Source: a bacterium HR11 (GTDB lineage: Bacteria > Acidobacteriota > HRBIN11). Taken from it: a stretch of 64,000 nucleotides of DNA. The position numbers and the translations under genes are program-made. The stretch spans positions 1 through 64,000 of the forward strand of contig BEHN01000013.1 in NCBI GenBank assembly GCA_002898535.1, given 5' to 3'. The notes beneath the pieces are model-generated. The model was not told the origin of the DNA. It ran no database searches and saw only the letters and a program-made list of their open reading frames with translations. Positions 32,895 through 42,119 of the stretch are shown piece after piece; the first letter of the stretch is position 1; the number at the start of each line of letters is the position of its first letter.

Positions 32895-34928
32895 ATGCGC
32901 CACCTTCGTCGCATCCCGATTCACTTCGTTTTCGGACGGGGCGAGCGGGCGAAAGCCTTTCCCCGGACGTCCCATTCGCCGTTCCTCAAGTCGGCCTGCA
33001 CGCTCCTGGGCCTGGTCTGGGGCCTGACCCCGGCTGGGGGCTCCCTGAGGGCTCAAGAAGTCCCGAAACCCTATCCCCTGCCGATCCCCCATGAGACGGT
33101 CGTCGTCGTCGCCCAGGACGCGCCCGACGACGTCCGGACGACGGGCCGGGCCGTCCTGGTCATTCGGGCGGCCGAGGCCCAGGCGGCGGGCTTCCAGACG
33201 GTCGCCGACGTCCTGAAGTTTTACGGCGTCCTCAACGTCGTCACGACGGGCACGCTTCCGGGCTCGACGACGTCGCTGTTCGTCCGGGGCGGTCCGTCGA
33301 GCTACACGCTGGTCCTGGTCGACAACGTCCCCGTCAACCAGGTCGGCGGCTTCTACGAGTTCGCCTATCTGCCCCTGGACAACGTCGAGCGGATCGAAAT
33401 CCTCCAGGGGCCCGGGAGTAGCGTCTACGGGTCCGAGGCCGTGACGGCCGTCGTCCGGGTCTTCACCCGTAAGGGCGCCGGCCGACCCAAGGTCCGGTTG
33501 TCGGGCCTGGGCGGGAGCTTCCAGACGTTCGGCGGGACGCTCGCCTCCGACGGCGCTCTCGGGGGGGGATGGCACTACAGCGTCGGCCTCGGGGGCCTGC
33601 GGAGCGACCGTCAGCTTCCCGTCAACGACGAATACAAGGGCGGGACGGCCTCCGTCCAGGTCGGGGCCGACCTCCCGAACGGCCACGCCTGGGCCTTCCG
33701 CTACCGATTCGGCGATTACGATGTCCACTTCCCGACGCAGGGGGCCGGCGACCGCTTTGACGTCCTGGACCCCCATCAGTTCCAGCGCACGAAGGAGCAC
33801 ATCGCCGGCTTTGAATGGACGGCCCCCTGGTCGGCCCGGTGGACGACCCGTCTGGACGTCGGCTTCTATCGACGTTTGGGCCACTACGAAGACCCCGACG
33901 ACGGGCCGCCCGTCGACTTCTTCGGCCCCTACTGGAGCGACTTCCTCGACCGGCGCCTTCGGCTGAACGCCTTCACGGCCTACTCGGCTGGCGGCCACCG
34001 CCTCCTGCTGGGCGGCACCTACACGGTCGAGACGGGCGGCAACCGGGACATCTATCGGGACGCTTGGGACCGGCATACCCGCCGCAGTGGGACCCTTTAT
34101 CTGCGGGAGGACTACGAGGCGCCCGACCGGCGGTTCGGCCTGACGGCCGGCGTCCGCTGGGAGCGCCATTCGGACTACGCCGACGTCGTGGCGCCTGAGC
34201 TGAGCCTCGCCTACTGGCCCACCCGGACGCTGAAGCTTCGGGCCTCCGTCGGGTTCGGCTACAAGGCCCCGGCCTTCTTCGAGGTCTACGGCCTGGGCGG
34301 CATCGTCACGGGCAACCCCGACCTCAAGCCCGAGCGGAACGTCGGCTGGGACGTCGGCCTCGAGTACTGGGGCCGCTTCGCCTGGCCCCTCCTGCGGGTG
34401 ACCTACTTTGACAACCGGTTTGAGGACATCATCACCTTCGTGAACCGGCGAGACCCGACCCAACCGGACTACGAGAACCTCCGGACGGCCGTCGCCCGGG
34501 GCCTCGAGGTCGATGCCGAGTATCGGGTCGGCGGCCTCGTCGCCCGACTGAGCTACGCCTTCACGCACACGGCGGCGACCGACGTCGGCCTGGCCCCGGA
34601 CCTCAGCTTCGTCGAGGGCCAGCCCCTCCTGCGGCGGCCCAAGCATCGGGCGACGGCGTCCCTGGGCTACCAGACGGCCCGCCTGGGCGTCTGGGCCGAC
34701 GTCCTGTACCAAGGCCGCCGGTGGGACCTCGACTGGAGCCAATTCCCGGCCCGACGGGTCGAGATGGACTCCTACGTCCGGGTCGACCTCCGGGCCCGGT
34801 GGACCTTCTGGCGGCAGGTCGCCCTCGTCGGCCGGGTCGAGAATCTGTTCGACGCCCATTACGAGGAGGTCTACGGCTATACGGGTCAGAAACGGGCCGT
34901 CTATGCGGGCCTCGACATGACGTGGTGA
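32895..34928 (+). CDS. btuB: TonB-dependent cobalamin receptor
   Basis: A 677-residue outer-membrane receptor. A long N-terminal leader (to SLRAQ, about 52) is followed by a TonB-box-like ETVVVVAQ, the plug domain (GRAVLVIRAAEAQAAGFQTV, LFVRGGPSSYTLVLVDNVPV, RIEILQGPGSSVYGSEAVTA) and a 22-strand-type barrel ending RAVYAGLDMTW with the terminal aromatic needed for barrel insertion. GGAGG precedes the ATG. The riboswitch upstream identifies the substrate as cobalamin or a precursor. btuF and an adenosyltransferase follow on the same strand; TonB/ExbBD and BtuCD are not in the window. Confidence 0.92.
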   Translation: MRHLRRIPIHFVFGRGERAKAFPRTSHSPFLKSACTLLGLVWGLTPAGGSLRAQEVPKPYPLPIPHETVVVVAQDAPDDVRTTGRAVLVIRAAEAQAAGFQTVADVLKFYGVLNVVTTGTLPGSTTSLFVRGGPSSYTLVLVDNVPVNQVGGFYEFAYLPLDNVERIEILQGPGSSVYGSEAVTAVVRVFTRKGAGRPKVRLSGLGGSFQTFGGTLASDGALGGGWHYSVGLGGLRSDRQLPVNDEYKGGTASVQVGADLPNGHAWAFRYRFGDYDVHFPTQGAGDRFDVLDPHQFQRTKEHIAGFEWTAPWSARWTTRLDVGFYRRLGHYEDPDDGPPVDFFGPYWSDFLDRRLRLNAFTAYSAGGHRLLLGGTYTVETGGNRDIYRDAWDRHTRRSGTLYLREDYEAPDRRFGLTAGVRWERHSDYADVVAPELSLAYWPTRTLKLRASVGFGYKAPAFFEVYGLGGIVTGNPDLKPERNVGWDVGLEYWGRFAWPLLRVTYFDNRFEDIITFVNRRDPTQPDYENLRTAVARGLEVDAEYRVGGLVARLSYAFTHTAATDVGLAPDLSFVEGQPLLRRPKHRATASLGYQTARLGVWADVLYQGRRWDLDWSQFPARRVEMDSYVRVDLRARWTFWRQVALVGRVENLFDAHYEEVYGYTGQKRAVYAGLDMTW

Positions 34929-35001
34929 ATCGGGTCTCGGGTCTTGGGTATCGGGCGTTCGGGCCGGCCCCGATGATCGCCGAACTCCCAAAATCTCCCA
35001 A

Positions 35002-35436
35002 CAGAGCCGTTCGGTTCGTGAAAATCCGCATGGATTCGACTTTTCGACCCTTCGGAGAGGACGGTTTTTCAAGCAAAAGGGCCATTCGGCAGTTCGGGGG
35101 TCCGGGAATTCGGGAGCTCGGGCATTGGGGGCCGGCAGGGGGAAGGGATGAGGCCTGGAGGCCGGCGCCGGCGGTCGACGACAAGAGAAGGCGAAGAGTC
35201 AGGAAAGCTTTAGGGAGGCGTGGGGACTTGGAACGCTCCGTACCCTCTTGCCTTCTACGTCGGCCGTCGAACGGCCTTCCCGAATGGCCGAATTCCCGGA
35301 CTGCCGAATTCCCGAACCCCCGACCGGCCCATCGGCCGACCTGCCGACTGCCCATCTGCCGAATGCTTGAAACATCGTGCTTTCCGGGGATGGGGAAGGT
35401 TGTTCCGACGCCATTCTCACGAATCGAACGGCTCTG
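35002..35436. repeat. full-length family C element between btuB and btuF
   Basis: Left end CAGAGCCGTTCGGTTCGTGA at 35002, right end CACGAATCGAACGGCTCTG to 35436: 435 bp, the longest copy. Inside, GGCAGTTCGG octamers face their inverted counterpart and CTGCCGAC octamers, with the module of about 90 bp in inverted orientation between them. No clear flanking repeat is seen. Its right end stops 2 nt before the btuF ATG. Confidence 0.85.
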
Positions 35437-35438
35437 AT

Positions 35439-36347
35439 ATGCAAACCCAGAGAAGCCCTTGGGTCGTGCTCTGCGGGAGCCTCGTCGTCGGGGTCGTCGC
35501 CCTGGCCGCCGGGACTCCGACCCGCACGGTGACGGACCGCATGGGACGGGCCGTGACCGTCCCGGCCGGCGGACCCCGGCGGGTCGTGACGATGAACCCC
35601 TCGGTCGCCGAGATGCTCGTCTGGCTCGGCGTGGCCGACCGCATCGTCGCCGTCAGCGAGTTCACCGACATGCCGGGAGTCCGGGACCGACCCCGGGTCG
35701 GCGGCCCGATGACGCCGAACGTCGAACAGATCGTGGCCCTTCAACCCGACTTAGTCGTCCTGGACCGGCATCACAACCCGAAATCCCTGGCCGACCTCCT
35801 GGACCGGGTCGGCATCCCGTACTTCGTCCTGGCGACTCGGGGGATCGACGACGTCCGGGAGAACCTGCGGCTTCTCGGCGAGGTGTTCGACCGCCCCGAA
35901 CGGGCGCGGGCCTGGTGGGACCGGTGGACGGCGACGACGCAGTGTCTCGACGGAGCGGCCTGGAAGCGGAAACCCCGGGCGTTTTTCCTGCTCTCGGAGC
36001 GCCCCGTCTACACCGTCGGGCGGGGCTCGTTTATCCTGGAGGTCCTGGAGCACGCCGGCCTGGACGTCGTCACACGGACGGTGCCTCAGCCGTGGCCGCC
36101 GGTCGACATCGAGGCCGTCGTCCGGTGGGACCCGGAGGTCCTCCTCGTCCCGGCCAACCAGTACGCCTCGGTCCGGGCGACGCTGGCGGCCCTGCCGGCG
36201 TGGCGGTCTGTGACGGCCGTCCGGACGGACCGGGTCATCGCCGTGCCGACCCGCATCCTGCACCCCTCGCCGTACCTGCTGGACGTCCTGCGAGAGGTCG
36301 TCGAGCGGGTCCACGGAGACGGCCCGTGGATGCGGTGTTTCCAATGA
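35439..36347 (+). CDS. btuF: cobalamin ABC transporter substrate-binding protein
   Basis: A 302-residue periplasmic protein with a signal peptide (MQTQRSPWVVLCGSLVVGVVALAAG) and the helical-backbone binding fold: TVTDRMGRAVTVPAGGPRRVV, NPSVAEMLVWLGVADRIVAV, PNVEQIVALQPDLVVLD, and a C-terminal lobe with RVIAVPTRILHPSPYLLDVL. Placement after a B12-riboswitch-controlled btuB makes cobalamin the likely ligand; haem or siderophore binding is the alternative. No ribosome-binding sequence is visible, because a family C element ends immediately upstream. Confidence 0.85.
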   Translation: MQTQRSPWVVLCGSLVVGVVALAAGTPTRTVTDRMGRAVTVPAGGPRRVVTMNPSVAEMLVWLGVADRIVAVSEFTDMPGVRDRPRVGGPMTPNVEQIVALQPDLVVLDRHHNPKSLADLLDRVGIPYFVLATRGIDDVRENLRLLGEVFDRPERARAWWDRWTATTQCLDGAAWKRKPRAFFLLSERPVYTVGRGSFILEVLEHAGLDVVTRTVPQPWPPVDIEAVVRWDPEVLLVPANQYASVRATLAALPAWRSVTAVRTDRVIAVPTRILHPSPYLLDVLREVVERVHGDGPWMRCFQ

Positions 36348-36403
36348 GGCGACGGAGTGATGGAGTACAAGCCATCCCATAAAAGGCGCCTGGAAGCGCT
36401 CGC

Positions 36404-36506
36404 ATAAATCCGACCGCAGACCACAGACCATGGACCATGGACCATAGACTGTAGACCGGCTTGGGCCCAGGAGGTCTATGGTCCGTGGTCTGTGGCCTGT
36501 GGTCGT
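36404..36506. repeat. family B hairpin element
   Basis: Left end ATAAATCCGACCGCAGACC, heptamer arm, core GGCTTGGGCCCAGGAGG and inverted arm. The usual tail is replaced by GGTCGTAGATATAGGG. It separates btuF and the adenosyltransferase. Confidence 0.75.
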
Positions 36507-36561
36507 AGATATAGGGATCATCCCTATCTGCCGACTGCCCCTCGGACAAACGGAGGTACGG

Positions 36562-37128
36562 ATGAAAATTTACACTCGTCGGGGAGACACGGGCGAAACC
36601 CAACTCATGGGGCCGACCCGGGTCCCGAAAAGCCATGCCCGGGTCGAAGCTTATGGGAGCGTCGACGAGCTCAACGCCTGGGTCGGCTACGTCGTCGCCC
36701 TGGGGATCGAGCCGCCCTGGGACGAACGGCTCCGGCAGATTCAGCACGACCTGTTCGTCCTCGGGTCCTACCTGGCGATGGACCCGGCCGTGGCGGCGAC
36801 CCACGCCCGCCAGCTTCCGCCGCCGCCCGAGGACCGGGTCGCCGAGATGGAGGCCTGGATCGATGCCTGCGAGGAGCGGACGGGGCCCATGCAGTACTTC
36901 ATCCTGCCCGGGGGGGCCCCCGTGAGCGCCGCCCTGCACGTCGCCCGGACCGTCTGCCGGCGGGCCGAACGGCGGGTCGTCGCCCTCCATCGGCAGGAGC
37001 CGGTGCCCGACTGGGTCCTGCGGTACCTGAACCGACTGTCGGACCTGCTGTTCATGCTGGCCCGATGGGTCAACGCCGTCCACGGCGTCGCCGACGTCCC
37101 CTGGGACCGGTCGCCGCGGTTTGCGTGA
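36562..37128 (+). CDS. pduO: PduO-type ATP:cob(I)alamin adenosyltransferase
   Basis: A 188-residue trimeric enzyme that makes adenosylcobalamin. It has MKIYTRRGDTGETQLMGPTR, KSHARVEAYGSVDELNAWVGY, the nucleotide-binding FILPGGAPVSAALHVARTVCRRAERR and RYLNRLSDLLFMLARW. GGAGG precedes the ATG. With btuB and btuF it forms a B12 uptake-and-activation cluster. Confidence 0.93.
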   Translation: MKIYTRRGDTGETQLMGPTRVPKSHARVEAYGSVDELNAWVGYVVALGIEPPWDERLRQIQHDLFVLGSYLAMDPAVAATHARQLPPPPEDRVAEMEAWIDACEERTGPMQYFILPGGAPVSAALHVARTVCRRAERRVVALHRQEPVPDWVLRYLNRLSDLLFMLARWVNAVHGVADVPWDRSPRFA

Positions 37129-37162
37129 GACGCAGGATGCAGGATGAAAATGCGGAATGGGA

Positions 37163-37197
37163 GTCCCGGCCCCGCTGGGAGCGAGCGGGGCCGGGAC
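37163..37197. terminator. 14-bp hairpin between convergent genes
   Basis: GTCCCGGCCCCGCT pairs perfectly with AGCGGGGCCGGGAC around a 7-nt loop. It stands between convergent pduO and the cyclase-family gene. No T-tract follows on either side, so its role as a terminator is uncertain. Confidence 0.45.
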
Positions 37198-37233
37198 CGA
37201 TACGGGCGATGACGGGATTCGGCAACAGCCGGA

Positions 37234-38034
37234 TTACCGGCCCAGGAGGGCGATGATGCGAAGGGGGCCGCCGCTCCCGCCCTCGATCTTCATCGGCAGG
37301 GCGATGACCGTAAAGCCCCGGGGCGGCAGTCGGTCCAGGTTCGCCACGTTCTCGAAGATCGGCACGTTGTGCTCGGCCAGGACGACGTGACTTTCAAACT
37401 TCGTCGAGGGCCCATGGTCGATGCTGGCCGTGTCGATCCCGACGGCCCGGATGCGGCGCCGTTCGATGAGCCACCGGGCCGCTTCAGGATGCAGGCCCGG
37501 GAAGTGGAGCTCGGCGACGGCCTCGGGACCCCGGCGGTCCGTCCCCAGGTATTGCCTCCGGTCGGGCCAGTAGCGGCCGAAGCCCGTGCGGATCAGGACG
37601 ATGGCGCCCGTCGGGATGCGTCCGTGGCGCTTCTCCCACCGGCGGAAGTCCTCGACCTGCACGCGGTAGTCCCGGTCGGCGGCGCACCGGTCCGAGACGT
37701 CTACGACGACGCCGGGCCCGATCAGCCGGTCCAGGGGGATGACGTCGGCCGTCCAGCGGCCCTCATAGAAGTGGATCGGGGCGTCCAGGTGAGTGCCCCC
37801 GTGTTCGGCCGTGCAGAAGCGGTTGGCCGTATAGTAGTACCCCTGCTCCGTATAGCCCCGGTGGATGTTTTCCAGGACGAAGCCCCGCTCCTCGGTCGGC
37901 CAGAAGATCGTCTCGGCGCTGAACGGATACGACAGGTCGATGACCGGCCCCCGCCCGACCTGGGCCCATCCGGTCCGGTCGGCGAGCCCGCCGACCAGCA
38001 GGACGATCGAGGCGAAAAGGCAAACCTTTCTCAT
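37234..38034 (-). CDS. exported cyclase-family (kynurenine formamidase-like) hydrolase
   Basis: A 266-residue protein with a signal peptide (MRKVCLFASIVLLVGGLADR). The metal-binding signature EHGGTHLDAPIHF (His78 to His87) marks the cyclase/KynB fold, and TGFGRYWPD, GIDTASIDHGPSTKFESH and IEGGSGGPLRIIALL agree. The family hydrolyses amides and lactones such as N-formylkynurenine or isatin. Isatin and formylkynurenine both belong to tryptophan/indole catabolism, and tryptophanase is in the window, but export makes a different substrate possible. Confidence 0.78.
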   Translation of the reverse strand: MRKVCLFASIVLLVGGLADRTGWAQVGRGPVIDLSYPFSAETIFWPTEERGFVLENIHRGYTEQGYYYTANRFCTAEHGGTHLDAPIHFYEGRWTADVIPLDRLIGPGVVVDVSDRCAADRDYRVQVEDFRRWEKRHGRIPTGAIVLIRTGFGRYWPDRRQYLGTDRRGPEAVAELHFPGLHPEAARWLIERRRIRAVGIDTASIDHGPSTKFESHVVLAEHNVPIFENVANLDRLPPRGFTVIALPMKIEGGSGGPLRIIALLGR

Positions 38035-38079
38035 GGACGCCTCCGCATCGTTTTGGGAAGGGTATCGTAAACGATATAA

Positions 38080-38454
38080 CAGAGCTGTTCGGGAGGTGAG
38101 AAGTGCGATGGAGAGCGGAAAGGGCACCTCCACGAAAGCATGATGTTTCAGGCAGTCGGCAGGTGGGCAGGTCGGCAGATAGGCAGATGGGCAGGTGGGC
38201 AGGTCGGCCGATGGGCCGGTCGGGCGACGGGCGTCGATCCTCGGAACACCGGCCGTCATGCCGGTGGCTTCCATAGAAAGCCCGCCGTCCTGCGGGCGTC
38301 ACCCTCATGAACCGCCCGTCCTGGCCGTGTCGATCCCATCTGAACACCGCCAGGGATGGCGGTGTCATCCTTAACAACAAGCTTGAAACATCGAGATGGC
38401 CGGGCCGTCGTTTTCCCGGATGGGAGCAGTATTTCTCCCAACCGAACGGCTCTG
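38080..38454. repeat. complete family C element with ATAA flanking repeats
   Basis: Left end CAGAGCTGTTCGGGAGGTGA, right end CCCAACCGAACGGCTCTG, flanked by the direct repeat ATAA (38076-38079 and 38455-38458). Inside are a long CAGATGGG octamer array (38150-38220) and hairpins of the CACCGGC/GCCGGTG type. The remaining gap to proline dehydrogenase has a few GGATGCA-type units near 38535-38562. Confidence 0.85.
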
Positions 38455-38619
38455 ATAACGGGGCGGTTAAAACCGGCGAATAGCGCCGGACCGGCCCGTC
38501 GCCCGGCTTCCTCGCCGGGAACGGCTTCACGGATTTGCATCCCGTATCCCGCATCTTGCATCATAGATCTGTTCGGAGCGCCACGGAAGTTTTCGTGAGA
38601 CCCGTATGAGATCCCTGCG

Positions 38620-39528
38620 ATGCTTCGGTCCTTCTTTTTATACCTCAGCCGGAATTCGCAGGTCCAGGACTGGCTCGTCCGTCTGCCCATGTCCCGGCAA
38701 TGGGTCCGCCGGTTTGTGGCCGGCGAGCGTCTGGAGGACGCCCTGCAGGTCGCCGAGGCCCTCCAGCAGGCAGGCGCCAAGGCGGCTTTAGACTACCTGG
38801 GCGAGAACGTCCACTCGGTCGAGGAAGCCCGGCAGGCTCAGCAGGCGTATCGGGCGGCCCTGGACGAAATTCACCGACGGGGCCTGGACTGCAACATCTC
38901 CATCAAGCTGACCCAGATGGGCCTGGACCTCTCGCCGGAGCTGTGTCTCGAGCTCGTGCGCCCCATCGTGGCGCAGGCCCAGGCGTACGGCACGGACGTC
39001 GAGTTCGACATGGAAAGTAGCGCTTACACGGACGCCACCCTGACAATCGTGCACCGCCTGCGGGACGAGTTCGACCGGGTCGGCGTGGCCATTCAGGCGT
39101 ATCTCTACCGGAGTGAATCGGACGTCTGGGCCTTGATCCGGCGGGGTATCAAGGTCCGCCTCGTCAAGGGGGCCTACCGGGAGCCGCCCGACATCGCCTT
39201 TCCGACCAAGCGGCAGGTCAACGCCAACTTCGTCCACCTCATGGAAATCCTATTGGACTCGGGCCAGTATCACGCCATTGCGACCCACGACGCCCGCCTC
39301 ATCGCCCAGGCCATCGAGTACGCCCGTCGGAAGGGCCTTTCGCCGCGGGCCTTTGAATTCCAGATGCTGTACGGCATCCGGCGGGACCTCCAGGAGCGGC
39401 TCGTCCGGGAAGGCTGGACGCTCCGGGTCTACGTCCCCTATGGGACGCACTGGTACCCCTACTTCATGCGGCGGCTGGCCGAGCGGCCGGCCAACGTGTT
39501 CTTTCTGCTCCGTCATATCGCCCGTTGA
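38620..39528 (+). CDS. proline dehydrogenase
   Basis: A 302-residue monofunctional flavoenzyme oxidising proline to pyrroline-5-carboxylate and passing electrons to the quinone pool. It has CNISIKLTQMGLDLSPELC, KVRLVKGAYREP, ATHDARLIAQA, FEFQMLYGIRRDLQ and the substrate-contacting RVYVPYGTHWYPYFMRRLAERP. The length fits the small ProDH type found apart from P5C dehydrogenase. It overlaps the convergent histidine kinase gene by 16 bp. Confidence 0.92.
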   Translation: MLRSFFLYLSRNSQVQDWLVRLPMSRQWVRRFVAGERLEDALQVAEALQQAGAKAALDYLGENVHSVEEARQAQQAYRAALDEIHRRGLDCNISIKLTQMGLDLSPELCLELVRPIVAQAQAYGTDVEFDMESSAYTDATLTIVHRLRDEFDRVGVAIQAYLYRSESDVWALIRRGIKVRLVKGAYREPPDIAFPTKRQVNANFVHLMEILLDSGQYHAIATHDARLIAQAIEYARRKGLSPRAFEFQMLYGIRRDLQERLVREGWTLRVYVPYGTHWYPYFMRRLAERPANVFFLLRHIAR

Positions 39529-40511
39529 TGGTGCGCCATCCCGCAGGGCCACCAGACGCGAAACTCGACGCCCCGCGGCGAGACGGGCTGGGCCTCGATG
39601 CGGCCCCCGTTTTTCTCGACCAGGTAGCGGCAGATGGTCAGCCCCAGGCCGAAGTGGCCGGTCCCCGGCCGGGTCGTATAAAAGGGCTGGAAGACCCGAG
39701 TTCGCTGGTCCGGCGGAATGCCGGGCCCCGTGTCCCGCACGACCAGGGCGACGCCGCAGGGGACCCGTCCGGCGGCCGTGTCGGCGTCCCGGTCCCATAG
39801 GGGCGCAAAGTGGGTGAGACGGACTTCGACCCGCCGGTCCCCGACCGGGACCGTCTTCACGGCCTCGAGGGCGTTCATCAGAAGATTCCACAGGACGTGT
39901 TCCAGCTCCTCGCCCCGGATGTATACCGGCGGCAGGTTCGGTCGCTCGAACTCGACCCAGACGTCTTGAGCGGCCGCCAGTCGCCGGAAGGCCTGGAGGT
40001 TGCGCTCCAGCAAGACGCCCAGGTCCGTCCACTCGGGCGCGTAGACGGCCTGGGCCGGATGCTGACGAATCTCCTGAATGTAGTCGAAGACCCGCTGAAG
40101 CTGAGCCCGCACCGTCTGGAGGTCCTGCCGGGCGGCTTCGTCGGTGACCTGGCGTTCCAGGAGCTGGATGTACCCCTGCACGACCGTCAGGGGTTGCTTG
40201 ATCTCGTGGAGGACCTCATGGAGCAAAGCCTGGAGGGCCGTCTCGTACGGGGCCGGATGGGCCGTCTCCCCGGCCCCCGACAGGAAGGACCCTTCAGGAC
40301 CGGGCCCTGCCGGTCGAGAGACCGGACCCGCCTTCCGAACGGCGACATACGCCCCGAGGAGGGCCACGGCGGTCCCCAGGGCCAACCAGGTGGCCAGGAT
40401 CAGCTGTCGGTACGGCGGCCCAGGGAACCACAGAGCGAAGGGGACATTCAAAAGCAGGTTGACGCCCAGCCAGAGGCCCAACCATCGAACCACCGTGCCG
40501 GGACCGCGCAT
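39513..40511 (-). CDS. membrane sensor histidine kinase
   Basis: A 332-residue kinase from the ATG at 40511. Two N-terminal membrane helices (WLGLWLGVNLLLNVPFALWF and QLILATWLALGTAVALLGAY) are followed by a HisKA-type dimerisation helix with the phosphorylated His102 in EVLHEIKQPLTVVQGY. The ATPase domain has the N box VLWNLLMNALEAV, G1 VVRDTGPGIP, F box FQPFYTTR and G2 GTGHFGLGL. There is no sensor domain beyond the helices and no response regulator nearby. In-frame ATGs upstream (40592, 40676) lie in or near family C repeat DNA. Confidence 0.82.
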   Translation of the reverse strand: MRGPGTVVRWLGLWLGVNLLLNVPFALWFPGPPYRQLILATWLALGTAVALLGAYVAVRKAGPVSRPAGPGPEGSFLSGAGETAHPAPYETALQALLHEVLHEIKQPLTVVQGYIQLLERQVTDEAARQDLQTVRAQLQRVFDYIQEIRQHPAQAVYAPEWTDLGVLLERNLQAFRRLAAAQDVWVEFERPNLPPVYIRGEELEHVLWNLLMNALEAVKTVPVGDRRVEVRLTHFAPLWDRDADTAAGRVPCGVALVVRDTGPGIPPDQRTRVFQPFYTTRPGTGHFGLGLTICRYLVEKNGGRIEAQPVSPRGVEFRVWWPCGMAHHQRAI

Positions 40512-40592
40512 GACCTTCCCCACCCCACGATGGATCTCCTCGCAGAGAGGATAGCCTACGTCGTCCCGGCAGGGAAGGGGCCCTTCCAGCAT

Positions 40593-40944
40593 GAGAGGGC
40601 CGTTCGGTTCGGGAGAATCCGGTCGGTCTTTCGCCTCTCCCGGGACCTGGGACTGAGTTTTGAAATGAGTTGTCAAGCCCTTCGGTTCGTGAAAGCCCGC
40701 ATGGATTCGGCCTTATTGGCTCATGGCTCATAGCCGCATTGGCTCATAGCTCGTGGCTCACGGCTCATAGTCCCATGAGCCATCAGCTATGAGCCATGAG
40801 CCAACATGGGCCATGAGCCATGAGACCATGCGGCTATGAACCATAAATCGCCCTGGCTTGTCACTCCGTCCCTTTGAAACATCGTGCTTCCCGAGCGTTG
40901 GGAAAGGTTGTCCCGACGCCATGCTCACGAACCGAACGGTTCTG
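40593..40944. repeat. family C element with TCATGGC heptamer palindrome
   Basis: An outer left end (GGCCGTTCGGTTCGGGAG) and a second left end at about 40677 (CTTCGGTTCGTGAAAGC) precede a long palindromic array of GGCTCAT/ATGAGCC heptamers (40725-40850). The right end finishes GAACCGAACGGTTCTG at 40944. Array and right end nearly duplicate 5728-5939. Confidence 0.8.
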
Positions 40945-41019
40945 ATAGGATAGGGGAACCCGCCATGAGCGAAGGCGGGCCGAATCGCATCATGGCGGGC
41001 CTTGGCGGGGAAAACTCCG

Positions 41020-41232
41020 TTAAGTATGTTTGGAGAGCTGTTTCATCCGTCGCAGACGACGGCGCAAGCGTTTCCGGGCGAGGGCTTCTTTCGCCCGACG
41101 GCGTTCGCCGGGCTTCATGTAGACGGAGTGCTTCTTGATTTCCTTCATGATATCTTCTTCTTGGACCTTCCGCTTGAAGCGCTTCAACGCACTGTCGACC
41201 GACTCGTGCGGACTCACGATCACCGTGACCAA
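41020..41232 (-). CDS. rpsU: 30S ribosomal protein S21
   Basis: A 70-residue basic ribosomal protein: VIVSPHESVDSALKRFKRKV, KHSVYMKPGERRRAKEAL, RLRRRLRRMKQ. The start codon is TTG at 41232, supported by GGAGGAG 5 nt upstream; the GTG nine bases later is too far from that site. Confidence 0.92.
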   Translation of the reverse strand: MVTVIVSPHESVDSALKRFKRKVQEEDIMKEIKKHSVYMKPGERRRAKEALARKRLRRRLRRMKQLSKHT

Positions 41233-41459
41233 ACCGCTCCTCCGTCCAGGGCTTCCATCCTACATCTTACATCTTAAATACCCCTATCCCCTTTGTCAAC
41301 CCTTTGGGGGTTGGGGGCCGGGGTCCCCTGGACCCTGGAGTCGGGTCCAGACCGATCTTTCCCCGATACGACCCGACGCCTACCGTTGAATGGGGGATGC
41401 CTCTTATCACGCCGTCACGATGCTACGCCGTTACGCCACCCCGAATGGGAGGTTCGTCC

Positions 41460-41930
41460 ATGAAGGCGCTGACGATCGGCCAGGTCGCCCGGATGGCCGG
41501 CGTGCGGGTCGATACGATCCGGTACTACGAGCGGCAGGGGCTTCTGCCGCCCCCGGCGCGGCGGCCGACCCTGCACGGGCCGGGCTATCGGCGGTACGAC
41601 CCCGGGGTCGTCCGACGGATTCGGTTCATCAAGCAGGCCCAGCGGCTGGGTTTTTCGCTTCAGGAGATCGCCGAACTCCTGGCCCTGCGGGTGGACCCCT
41701 GGGCCGACCGGCGGGAGGTCCGCCGGCGGGTCGCGGCGAAAGTCGCCGACATCGAGGCCCGGATTCGGGCCCTGGAGGCCATGCGGCAGGCCCTGCAGAC
41801 GCTGATGGCCCGGTGCGAGGGCGCGGGGCCCGTCTGCGAGTGCCCCATCCTGGAGGCCTTGGAGGAAGAGGCAGATAGGCAATTCGGCAGTTCGGCAGTT
41901 GGGCCGATGGGGGTTGGGTGTTCGGTATGA
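41460..41930 (+). CDS. MerR-family metal-responsive regulator
   Basis: A 156-residue regulator. The winged-helix domain MKALTIGQVARMAGVRVDTI, RYYERQGLLPPP and GYRRYDPGVVRRIRFIKQAQ is followed by a dimerisation helix and a Cys-rich metal loop, CEGAGPVCECPILEALEEE, as in mercury/zinc/lead sensors. GGGAGG precedes this ATG. The last 20 or so residues (DRQFGSSAVGPMG) are encoded by octamer repeat DNA, an unusual appendage. No metal pump adjoins; the target operon is unknown. Confidence 0.85.
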   Translation: MKALTIGQVARMAGVRVDTIRYYERQGLLPPPARRPTLHGPGYRRYDPGVVRRIRFIKQAQRLGFSLQEIAELLALRVDPWADRREVRRRVAAKVADIEARIRALEAMRQALQTLMARCEGAGPVCECPILEALEEEADRQFGSSAVGPMGVGCSV

Positions 41931-41934
41931 AAGA

Positions 41935-42060
41935 CCACGGACCACCGACCATCGACTTGTTTCGGAAGCCGGGTTCGCTTCGTTTCGAGACGGGGTATCC
42001 CGGTGAGTTCATTCGGTCTATGGTCCCATGGCCGATGGTCTGTGGTCTGCGATCAGCCCA
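41935..42060. repeat. degenerate family B hairpin
   Basis: ACCACGGACCACCGACCATCG and a distant GGTCTATGGTCCCATGG / GGTCTGTGGTCTG arm, with the core replaced. It lies upstream of selA. Confidence 0.55.
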
Positions 42061-42119
42061 TCTACCCGCTTGCCCGGGCTACCCCAAAGTAGTAGGCTGG
42101 AAGCCACGGGCATCGGACG

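Noticed and set aside
32751-35072. A 773-residue open frame antisense to btuB
   Set aside because: It is the shadow of a real gene in GC-rich DNA: low-complexity Asp/Pro/Gly/Arg composition, no motif, no ribosome site, and it also overlaps the riboswitch region.
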